Below, piece by piece: positions 1-6,604 of a stretch of DNA of 23,114 nt. Within the stretch, counting starts at the first letter, position 1; every line of letters begins with the position of its first letter. The DNA is from Stentor coeruleus (taxonomy: Eukaryota > Ciliophora > Heterotrichea > Heterotrichida > Stentoridae). The stretch covers positions 1 through 23,114 of the forward strand of contig MPUH01001138.1 in the NCBI GenBank assembly GCA_001970955.1, given 5' to 3'. The position numbers were made by a program, and so were the translations under genes. The notes beneath the pieces were generated by a model. The model had not been told where the DNA came from. It ran no database searches and was given only the letters and a program-made list of their open reading frames with translations.

Positions 1-1
1 T

Positions 2-448
2 CCTATCGATGCCCAATATAACAACATATACACATCAAGTATGATTTCAGAATCTGCATTTGAGCAATCTTCTCTTATGGCTAAATGTGATCTTAGCGAA
101 GGTAAATATATATCTTGCAATTTACAATATAGAGGACATATACTTAGTCAAGAAATAGGCTCTGCTATTTGTAAAATTAAAACAAAAACTACAATAAAAT
201 TTTTTAATTGGTGTCCAACTGGATTAAAATGTTATGCTGATATTGGACCAATCACTGTAATTCCAGGAGGGGAAATGTCAAAACCTATAACATCTCTTTG
301 TATGATTGCAAATAATACTGTTGTTTCAAAGGTTTTTAAAAAAATGACTAATAAATTTGATTTGATGTATTCAAAAAAAGCTTTTGTTAGAGAAGATGTG
401 GTTGGGTTGGAGGATGAATATGAAGATGCTTATAATCAGAATAAATAA
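2..448 (+). CDS. Divergent alpha-tubulin, C-terminal part (5' end outside window)
   Basis: This is the C-terminal third of an alpha-tubulin, a microtubule subunit. The frame is open from base 2 to the TAA at 446-448, so the gene starts outside the window; the ATG at 41 is internal. Conserved blocks in order: MAKCD, GKYISC, YRG, IKTK, WCPTG, VIPGG, LCMIANNT, NKFDLMYSKKAFV. These align to alpha-tubulin from about residue 274 to the end. The sequence is far more diverged than ordinary alpha-tubulins, which are almost invariant. After KKAFV it jumps straight to RED, so about 16 residues of the H11-H12 loop (normally beginning HWYVGEG) are missing. The protein then ends YEDAYNQNK, with no long acidic tail and no terminal Tyr. 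No intron site explains the gap. It resembles the 'alpha-like' tubulins of ciliates rather than the main microtubule isotype; a decaying copy is possible. Confidence 0.9.
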   Translation, partial: PIDAQYNNIYTSSMISESAFEQSSLMAKCDLSEGKYISCNLQYRGHILSQEIGSAICKIKTKTTIKFFNWCPTGLKCYADIGPITVIPGGEMSKPITSLCMIANNTVVSKVFKKMTNKFDLMYSKKAFVREDVVGLEDEYEDAYNQNK

Positions 449-551
449 TTAGAAAATAGAATTTTATTGTAGGATTTGGAGTTATTATGTATATTTACTA
501 GATTTTTTTATAATAAAAGTTATTCTTAAATGGATTTATAATTAGTGAAAG

Positions 552-647
552 ATAAGAATATAATTGAAATTATGGATAATTTATAAGAAAAGGTAATCAA
601 TAAGAATATAATTGAAATTATGGATAATTTATAAGAAAAGGTAATCA
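552..647. repeat. Tandem repeat, two perfect 48-bp copies
   Basis: Bases 552-599 and 600-647 are identical 48-bp units (each starts ATAAGAATATAATTG) placed head to tail in the spacer between the tubulin and paraoxonase-like genes. They are AT-rich and non-coding. Recent slippage or a small duplication explains them. The remainder of the 449-709 spacer shows nothing recognisable. Confidence 0.9.
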
Positions 648-709
648 TAAAATATCACAATTTTATTACGAATAGTTTATTTAAAATAATATCTGTTGAC
701 AATATAAAG

Positions 710-1810
710 ATGATTTCTAAGATCATTTTTATATTATCAGGGATTCTCTGGGCCTATATTTCATATCATTTTTATGGTCTCATGGAATTTTCTAAAGTAT
801 TCACCCCAAAAAACATTGAAAAATGTGAAAAGCTTGAAATTGAGATGACATCAGAAGACTTAGAAACATATGGAGACTGGGTAATTGGGGCATCAGGAGA
901 TATTTCATCATTATTCTTTAAGCATTTGCAAGCTAACAATGCGATACCTGGGTTTTTATTTGCAGCTAACCCTGTAACAATGGAGTATTATAGGATTAAA
1001 ACATACAATTTACCAAATGATTTAGTGTTTAATCCTCATGGGATTTTTTTATACAAAAATTCAACTCTTTATGTTATTAGTCACAGTTATTCTAAAGGTG
1101 GAGAGAGAGTATTTGTTTTTAGTTTAAAAGAAGATAAGAAAATAGAGGCAGTTTATGAAAAATCTATTTATATAGATGATCAGTATGGAGTTCACAATTC
1201 CCTAGCAGTAATTGCTGATGATTATTTTTATATAAGCGAATTCTCTTCAATACCAGATACTTTAGAAGGACGAAGTTTTTCAACAACAACTGATATTAAA
1301 CGAAATCTCATTTCTTTATTCCGACAAGGCCAAAAACTCAAAGGATGCAAAATAGTTGATAATAATGCAACATGCGAAGAAAAATATTATGGATATATGC
1401 CAAATGGAATTGCGTATATTGATCAAACTCTTTTTTTAGCTGATTCTCTTACAAAAGATATCAAAGTTTTTACTATACAAGAAAACTATGATTTATCTTT
1501 AATATCATCTGTAAAGCTATTCCATGCTCCTGACAATTTACGTATATACAATAGAGAAATATATACATCAGGGATTCATAAATCATGGGATATGGTAATG
1601 TTTTTGCATACTAGTAAGAAAAACAAAAAGCTTCATTTTATTCCAGGGCATGTTAGTAAAATTTACTATAACGGTTCAGAATGGGTTAGTTCAATAGTGA
1701 TTTCAGAAGATATTCTTAGTTTTCCAACAACATGCGCAATAAATCAGAATAAAATTGTCATTACAGGTTTAGCTGAAAACTATTTACTTGTATGCCCTTT
1801 AACTAGTTAA
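710..1810 (+). CDS. Paraoxonase/arylesterase-like enzyme (PON family, six-bladed propeller)
   Basis: A 366-residue protein of the paraoxonase family, calcium-dependent lactonases/arylesterases with a six-bladed beta-propeller. An N-terminal hydrophobic stretch (about residues 4-24) looks like a signal anchor, as in PON1. Counterparts of nearly all PON1 key residues are visible: the calcium ligands as E49-D50 (in SEDLE), N163, N232 (in PNGIAY) and D275-N276 (in APDNLRI); the catalytic dyad as H110 (in FNPHGI, identical to PON1) and H125 (in VISHS); and the disulphide pair as C39 and C362, four residues from the end. The one visible change is the residue after N163, Ser instead of Asp. Length matches PON1 (355 residues). 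The start is the first ATG in the frame. A membrane-anchored or secreted lactonase is the likely product; the true substrate cannot be read from sequence. Confidence 0.88.
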   Translation: MISKIIFILSGILWAYISYHFYGLMEFSKVFTPKNIEKCEKLEIEMTSEDLETYGDWVIGASGDISSLFFKHLQANNAIPGFLFAANPVTMEYYRIKTYNLPNDLVFNPHGIFLYKNSTLYVISHSYSKGGERVFVFSLKEDKKIEAVYEKSIYIDDQYGVHNSLAVIADDYFYISEFSSIPDTLEGRSFSTTTDIKRNLISLFRQGQKLKGCKIVDNNATCEEKYYGYMPNGIAYIDQTLFLADSLTKDIKVFTIQENYDLSLISSVKLFHAPDNLRIYNREIYTSGIHKSWDMVMFLHTSKKNKKLHFIPGHVSKIYYNGSEWVSSIVISEDILSFPTTCAINQNKIVITGLAENYLLVCPLTS

Positions 1811-2166
1811 ATAGAATCAAAACTTTTTATGTTTTTTGCTATAAGCTATTAAATGATGATAGATTTTAAGTCTTTTTTCAGATATTTATTGTTTATAAAA
1901 ATCTAATACTTACTAATTTTTCATAAGAAGAAGCAATTATTTGTCTTAGAGTATTTTAAAAACTTATCTAGCATATTGATGAAATCTTTGATCTTACAAA
2001 ACTAATAAACTTCACAAAAACTCAGCCTTATTATGAAAGTAAAACCTCTCTTTGTCTCTATCAAACTCAATTGTTATTCTAAATAAAAATATTCTTCATA
2101 TTCTGCTTTTTTTACTCACTTTTGCTTTACTTTTCACCTTTTATTTTAATATTACTTTATAATAAA
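1811..2166. other. Spacer between paraoxonase-like and OTU1 genes
   Basis: 356 bp of AT-rich DNA between two plus-strand genes. It holds no open frame with coding character. The half next to the downstream gene becomes pyrimidine-rich (C over G), as in front of most genes here, so it probably holds the OTU1 promoter. No other motif was recognised. Confidence 0.6.
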
Positions 2167-3102
2167 ATGATAACAATTTATGTTGTTCATGAGTATAAAA
2201 TGCTTTGTCTTAAAGGAAGCCCAAGTTTGCCTATTTCAGTGCTTCAAAAGAATATAACAAAAATTACAGGTATTGAAGCTGAATTTCAGTATTTGGTAAA
2301 AAAAGGATCAATTATTATACCTAATGAAAATTGCAAGGTAGGCCAATTCTTAAGTGATGGGGATAAAATAAATTTAAAGGTCTTGAATATGCCATTTAAA
2401 GAATTTTTAGAGAAATATCCTGGGAAAACTCCATGGGAACTTGGGGGTTCACTAGAAAGAGAATTTATGATTTCATGTTCAACTCAGAGATTTGATGATG
2501 GTTCAGCTATGATGGTGAAAATTATGTCTTACGATAACTCATGCTTGTTTTCAGCAGTAAATTATGCTATGTTTAAGAATATCAATGATTCTGGATGCTT
2601 GAGAGAATATATTGGGAATTATCTACAAAATAATCCTGAAAGATTTGATAGCTATGCATTAGGAAAATCTCTTCAAGAATACATTTATTGGATAAGAAAT
2701 CCTATGAGCTGGGGAGGAGAAATAGAACTTATAATTCTTAGCGAGTATTTCAATATAGAAATTTGTGTGATATCAGTAAATCCAATTTCAGAAAATTTAA
2801 TCAACGATGAAAAGGATTATAAAAAAAGAATCTATCTTCTTTATACAAATTCTCATTATAACCTTATTATAAGAAATTTCCCAGATGGTGATCCAGACAT
2901 GGATGTAACTCGATTTAGTAAAAATTCGAAAACTCATTCTTTAGCTTTGGATGCTGCAGGGAATTATAGAGCTAAGCATTTTCATAGCGAGAATGAAAAG
3001 TTATTATGTTTAAGTTGTAATGCTAAATTTGTTGGGAAATCTGCTGCTTTAGCACATGCACATGAAACAAATCATTTTGATATTACTTTTGATAATAAAT
3101 AA
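2167..3102 (+). CDS. YOD1: OTU1/YOD1-type deubiquitinase (UBX-like, OTU, C2H2 finger)
   Basis: A 311-residue cysteine protease that removes ubiquitin chains. OTU1/YOD1 proteins bind p97/Cdc48 and act in ER-associated degradation. All three domains of the family are present in the usual order. Residues 1-75 form the UBX-like p97-binding domain. The OTU domain follows, with the active-site block YDNSCLF (D123, nucleophile C126), the WGGEIE block (about 182-187) and the catalytic His H230 in YTNSHYNL. A C-terminal zinc finger has C281, C284, H297 and H303. The frame is open 45 bp further upstream, but only through a non-ATG codon. The ATG at 2167 starts exactly at the UBX-like strand (MITIYVV) and is preferred. 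The gene is convergent with the kinase at 3157, with 54 bp between stop codons. It should be active. Confidence 0.94.
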   Translation: MITIYVVHEYKMLCLKGSPSLPISVLQKNITKITGIEAEFQYLVKKGSIIIPNENCKVGQFLSDGDKINLKVLNMPFKEFLEKYPGKTPWELGGSLEREFMISCSTQRFDDGSAMMVKIMSYDNSCLFSAVNYAMFKNINDSGCLREYIGNYLQNNPERFDSYALGKSLQEYIYWIRNPMSWGGEIELIILSEYFNIEICVISVNPISENLINDEKDYKKRIYLLYTNSHYNLIIRNFPDGDPDMDVTRFSKNSKTHSLALDAAGNYRAKHFHSENEKLLCLSCNAKFVGKSAALAHAHETNHFDITFDNK

Positions 3103-3156
3103 TAGTATAGTTATTATATGTAGAATTTATGGTTTTTATGTTTTTTAAGTAAATGA

Positions 3157-4227
3157 TTATAGTTTTTTAAGTGCTGATAAAGCTTGACGCGCAAGTTTTT
3201 CGATTTTAATTGACTGAATTTGTTTTATCAAATTCTCAAATTCTTCAATCAAAGCATTTTTTTCGTTTTTTATTGTATTGCTAGAAATATCAGGCATTGA
3301 AGAAATTTTTTCATTCCAGTTCTTTATCGTATCTTCTATATTAACATAAGTATTGATATTGAAAAAATTTATCTTAGGAACGTGCTTTAAGGCTATTCTT
3401 ATTAAATAGTTCTCCATAATCCTACTACAATTCAGATTTTTTATATTATAAAGCAAATAATTAAACCTTTTAAATGATTTGATTTTTTTCTCGTCCCTTT
3501 GTAGTAAATCTAAAATATCCCTGAAGGATTTTCTATTTTTATAATCCTCATCCAAACTCATTCTCATCAATTCTATCCAACCATTTTCTATATCTGTAGA
3601 CGATTGTATTAAATCAAAATTTGAAATATCATAAGTATGATAAGTCAGGCAATAATAAATAATAGCTCCAAAAGAAAATACATCAACTTTATTATCATAT
3701 TTTCCTTTATTAATTTCAGGAGCTGAAAATCCTCTTTTGTAAATGTGAGTTTCTGGTGTTTTATAATCAGTATTTATATTAAGTTCTAGATCAGCTATAA
3801 CAACATCTGCTAATTCACTATTGCTAGTCATCAGGATATTATCAGGTGATAAGTCTCTATGAATATAGTTTTCTTCATGAAGTTGTGCCATGGTTTGGGC
3901 GATTTGCGTAGCCCATCGATAAAGAGTATGAGTATTTATACATGGATTTACTTGAATAAAATCAGATAGACTGCATGGGTAGTATTTGAAAATTAGATAA
4001 TGATTGCTATCTATAATGATGTGATCATAAAATTTTACTATTCCACTGAGGTTTTTTTTATAAATATCAACTTCAGTTTCGATATACTTGTTTATTGTAA
4101 TAGTGTCTAGGGGGCATTTAATAGCAAATTCCTTCCCATCTTTAGCTGCTTTGATAACTTTTGATTTACTATTAGCGTATAATTGACCTTTGTAGATGAA
4201 CCCTTGAGGTAAAGCAATTTCTGACAT
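3157..4227 (-). CDS. Protein kinase with atypical glycine loop and DLE in place of DFG
   Basis: A 356-residue eukaryotic-type protein kinase. Visible motifs: FAIK with the ATP-anchoring Lys (K37), a likely helix-C Glu (E52), catalytic loop HRDLSPDN (D125, N130), the metal-binding Asp as DLE (D146) instead of DFG, SAPE in the activation segment and VDVFSFG in the F-helix. The glycine-rich loop is poor: the stretch before K37 has one glycine (G14) followed by YANSKSKV. Lys, both Asp and Asn are kept, so catalysis is possible but ATP binding may be unusual. A helical, Lys/Glu-rich tail of about 80 residues follows. I chose the ATG at 4227; the next one upstream (4281) would add residues largely encoded by an ATT/AAT run. 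The subfamily is not recognised. Stop is TAA. Confidence 0.85.
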   Translation of the reverse strand: MSEIALPQGFIYKGQLYANSKSKVIKAAKDGKEFAIKCPLDTITINKYIETEVDIYKKNLSGIVKFYDHIIIDSNHYLIFKYYPCSLSDFIQVNPCINTHTLYRWATQIAQTMAQLHEENYIHRDLSPDNILMTSNSELADVVIADLELNINTDYKTPETHIYKRGFSAPEINKGKYDNKVDVFSFGAIIYYCLTYHTYDISNFDLIQSSTDIENGWIELMRMSLDEDYKNRKSFRDILDLLQRDEKKIKSFKRFNYLLYNIKNLNCSRIMENYLIRIALKHVPKINFFNINTYVNIEDTIKNWNEKISSMPDISSNTIKNEKNALIEEFENLIKQIQSIKIEKLARQALSALKKL

Positions 4228-4549
4228 TATTATTATTATAATAATTTCATATTCAATCTTACTTTTTGTCAACCCCAACATAAAATTCCACAAAATCCAT
4301 AATAGATTTCCCTAAATTATCACAATCAGAAATCTAATCTTATCAACAAGATTTTCAAAATTTCCAAATAAAAATTAATCTTTCTTATAACTTCATCAAT
4401 ACCCTCCTTTTAAAACCTACTCAAACCCACACCTCTTCTTTCATGCATAAATCCTTTTAAAATTCATCAAAAATTCTTACAATAAACCTAATCTTCCAAC
4501 ATAATCTAAATTTTTATCATCACTAATGATTAATATTTTCCTATCTAAA
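4228..4549. other. Spacer between kinase and SEM1 genes
   Basis: 322 bp upstream of the kinase start and downstream of the SEM1 stop, both genes on minus. Next to the kinase start lies a short ATT/AAT trinucleotide run (about 4226-4244). The rest is pyrimidine-rich on the plus strand, C far above G, the composition seen 3' of other minus-strand genes here. No coding frame or RNA was recognised. Confidence 0.55.
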
Positions 4550-4744
4550 TCATTTCAAAAGTTCCTGTCTCAACTGTTGTGTAAAAGCATCTTCTGGTAA
4601 TTCCTCATCCCAATCTTCCTCCCATTGTTTAACATCAAATTCATCTTGTTTACTTTCATCCCAATTCTCTTCCTGAAATTCTTCTAATTCATCATCTTCT
4701 TGAAACACAAACTGTTTGTTTTCTTCTACTTCCATAGGCTCCAT
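4550..4744 (-). CDS. SEM1: SEM1/DSS1, 26S proteasome lid subunit
   Basis: A 64-residue, very acidic protein matching SEM1/DSS1 (SHFM1), a small intrinsically disordered subunit of the 26S proteasome lid, also known from the TREX-2 and BRCA2 complexes. The family signature is clear: an acidic patch with EDDELEEF, a first tryptophan block (ENWDE), a second (QWEEDWDEE), and the C-terminal helix EDAFTQQLRQELLK. These correspond to the two ubiquitin-binding acidic/aromatic sites and the terminal helix. Length fits the family (about 70). The stop is TGA; reading through it would add only three codons before TAG, so the end is secure in either code. The start ATG lies 23 bp from the start of the divergent TMEM230-like gene. 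Confidence 0.93.
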   Translation of the reverse strand: MEPMEVEENKQFVFQEDDELEEFQEENWDESKQDEFDVKQWEEDWDEELPEDAFTQQLRQELLK

Positions 4745-4767
4745 CTCTTAAAAACAAGTATATAAAT
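4745..4767. promoter_or_regulatory. 23-bp bidirectional gap between SEM1 and TMEM230 start codons
   Basis: Only 23 bases separate the two divergent ATGs. They include a TATA-like TATATAAAT (4759-4767) abutting the plus-strand ATG. Any promoter elements and 5' untranslated regions must be shared, extremely short, or lie within the coding part of the opposite gene. Confidence 0.7.
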
Positions 4768-5109
4768 ATGGACCCAAACCATGATTTATTTGAAGACTCA
4801 AACAAGTCCCCAAGTAATCCTGTAGAAATTGAGGATATTGGGGTAAATCTTGATGATGAAAGACTAAGGTTTCCTTTAAAAACCCTTATATCTTCAGTAT
4901 TATTATTTCTTGTAGGTAGTTCTTTGCTTATTGCGGGATTAATTGAAGAGTTTGTTGAAGAAGATAAAAGTAAAGGTATGGCTATGTGGATTATTGGCGC
5001 TATAACTTTTATTCCAGGGTTTTATTATACATATCTATTTATAAGAGCATATAGGGCAAAAACTCCAAGAGAAAGGATTAGGATATTGAATGAAATCCCA
5101 GATATGTAA
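4768..5109 (+). CDS. TMEM230: TMEM230-like small membrane protein (DUF872 family)
   Basis: A 113-residue protein with an acidic, disordered N-terminus (about 1-34) and two membrane segments (about 38-60 and 72-94). It fits the TMEM230/TMEM134 family (DUF872) of endosomal and secretory-vesicle membrane proteins. The family pattern is visible: RFPLKTL before the first helix, a short acidic/lysine loop, then the second helix with FIPGFYYTYL (TMEM230 has FLPGFYH) and an ending IPDM similar to the family's IPDF. Its role in vesicle trafficking is known only for animals; a function here is inferred. It is divergent from SEM1, with 23 bp between starts. Confidence 0.82.
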   Translation: MDPNHDLFEDSNKSPSNPVEIEDIGVNLDDERLRFPLKTLISSVLLFLVGSSLLIAGLIEEFVEEDKSKGMAMWIIGAITFIPGFYYTYLFIRAYRAKTPRERIRILNEIPDM

Positions 5110-5546
5110 AAAAAAATATTTATTAATAAGATTTGGGGATTTTAGTTTATGTGTTTTTTATAGGTTAATTTTTTGAGTAGTCTTGGTTTTTTTGAAGTAA
5201 AACATGTAGGAAAAACTGTAAAATAGATAGGTGGGTTTTTGATTTTTATAAAGTGTATTATTATTTTATAGTTAAAGATAATTTTATTGATGTTTTTACA
5301 ATATCTTTGAATAGTTTTAAAAAAACTATGGATAATTAGCATCTTTTTTCCATTGTTAGTATCCCTAGAATCTGATATTTTTTATTAGATATTCAAGATT
5401 AATTACAACTAGTTAAACATCATAGTCATTTCATGTCTATAAATTAAAACTATTATAAACTTAAATTTCACTTTGAATAGGACAAAAATAATAAACTATT
5501 CTCATATCTTCCTAATCAAAAAACCCAATTTCCTACCTTTTAATAA
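5110..5546. other. Spacer downstream of TMEM230-like gene
   Basis: 437 bp. The first 110 bases are T/G-rich with almost no C on the sense strand (about 21 G and 3 C by hand count), typical 3' flank in this window. The part before 5547 turns C-rich (TTTCCTACCTTTT just before the ATG). A minus-strand open stretch at 5142-5342 is low-complexity Ile/Lys/Asn/Phe and is not believed to be a gene. Confidence 0.55.
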
Positions 5547-6167
5547 ATGGACATTCAAGTAATAAAAAAACTTGTCTCTAAACACAAGTTCAACTTTAAA
5601 CTTGTAGCTGAAGAACTAAAAATCACTGAAGATCAAGCCAGAAAGCAATGGACTTATATTTACTGTTGTGAAAAAAATAAACCCCTTCCATCTTCAGTTG
5701 AAAAAGACCTAAAAAAAGACAAGGTAAAATATCAACAAAAATTATCTATAGAAGAAATACGTGCTTCTGATCTCCTAATAACAAATCGTAAAAAAGTTGA
5801 TTTCCTTGATCATTCTGATATAGATTTCACTAAGCAGAAAACTTTTTCTATAACAGGAGAAGAGATAACCCCATCTGGTTATTGTGTATTAAAGCATTCA
5901 TTAAAAGATACATTTCATCAAATGAGAGAAAGAGTCTTAGAATTTCTTCCTGATATAGATGCAGTAGATGATGAAATAGATGAAAATGATCAGTTTATGG
6001 ATTTTAAAGTTGGTATGCAAGGAGATCAAGCTGTGTTTCAGATTAAAAATCGAGGTGAAGATTGGAGACCTGAAAGTCCTACGGTACCTTTACCAAATTT
6101 TGATGATATACAGGTAGTTCCAGAAGAAGATCGTCCTAAGCCTAAATTAAGTTCGTATGATAATTAG
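5547..6167 (+). CDS. Uncharacterised protein with SANT/Myb-like N-terminal helices
   Basis: A 206-residue protein I do not recognise. Residues 1-40 look like a three-helix SANT/Myb-like or homeodomain-like unit: a first helix IKKLVSKHKF, then FKLVAEEL, then TEDQARKQWTYI, where the last helix has the aromatic position usual in such folds. The middle is charged (KKDKVKYQQKLSIEEIRASDLL). The second half is acidic and probably disordered (IDAVDDEIDENDQF), ending in a Pro/Asp/Glu-rich tail with PKPKLSS. No membrane segment, signal peptide or zinc motif is seen. The start is the first ATG after a pyrimidine-rich leader, and the stop is TAG. A nuclear or chromatin role would be only a guess from the helix pattern. 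Confidence 0.75.
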   Translation: MDIQVIKKLVSKHKFNFKLVAEELKITEDQARKQWTYIYCCEKNKPLPSSVEKDLKKDKVKYQQKLSIEEIRASDLLITNRKKVDFLDHSDIDFTKQKTFSITGEEITPSGYCVLKHSLKDTFHQMRERVLEFLPDIDAVDDEIDENDQFMDFKVGMQGDQAVFQIKNRGEDWRPESPTVPLPNFDDIQVVPEEDRPKPKLSSYDN

Positions 6168-6604
6168 CAAGCTTTTCTTTTAAATTATCTTAATTTTATT
6201 TATTCTTCTGAGGAAAGTTCATAATGTTAAGTTCAACCCAGCTTCTTTGTTGTGATGGGAATTTGTTATTAAGGCGAACTTGCTGAATGAGGTTTTTTTT
6301 TATGTTTACTCCTTTATAGTCAGTAGTTATTTGAACTTAGGATGATTTCATTAATATTATACAACAAAATTAAATTATTAAATACAATTTTACTTAATCA
6401 TATATATACATTATAATATAATTGCTTTGCTATCTAAGTTTGGATTTTTTAAAACGAAATATTATACAAACCCTATAAAAAATAATAAATTCCTAATATC
6501 CAAAACTAAAAATCTCTAAACCAATATCCCTTATGATCTTTATACCATAATAAAATGCATACCCAAGTTCACAAATTTCTCAACTCCCTTTTCACTATAT
6601 ATAA
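6168..6604. other. Spacer with a GC-richer island
   Basis: 437 bp. Bases about 6205-6292 are clearly richer in G and C than the flanks and hold the open minus-strand fragment listed separately. The stretch before 6605 is C-rich with TATATAA directly before the ATG, a likely promoter for the DHHC gene. Confidence 0.5.
6196..6336 (-). pseudogene. Possible coding remnant or lone 3' exon, 46 codons
   Basis: On the minus strand a frame is open from 6336 down to a TAA at 6196-6198. It reads like ordinary protein in its second half (KFPSQQRSWVEL, then NFPQKNK before the stop), and it coincides with an island richer in G and C than its surroundings. There is no usable ATG near its 5' end, and an in-frame TAA lies just upstream. 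I found no 15-nt GT...AG intron that would join it to an upstream exon. It may be a gene remnant, the end of a gene with an intron I missed, or chance. The T-run at 6293-6301 on the plus strand leaves a small-RNA reading possible too. Confidence 0.3.

Noticed and set aside
2122..2166. N-terminal extension of the OTU1 protein that would look like a hydrophobic signal
   Set aside because: It begins with TTG, not ATG, and the conserved UBX-like strand starts exactly at the ATG at 2167.
5142..5342. 66-codon minus-strand open frame after the TMEM230-like gene
   Set aside because: Its Ile/Lys/Asn/Phe low-complexity composition is what AT-rich spacer gives, and no motif is present.
6205..6295. C/D-box small nucleolar RNA (GTGATGG ... 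CTGA)
   Set aside because: The C-like box is imperfect, the boxes are only about 25 bases apart, and no terminal stem was found.
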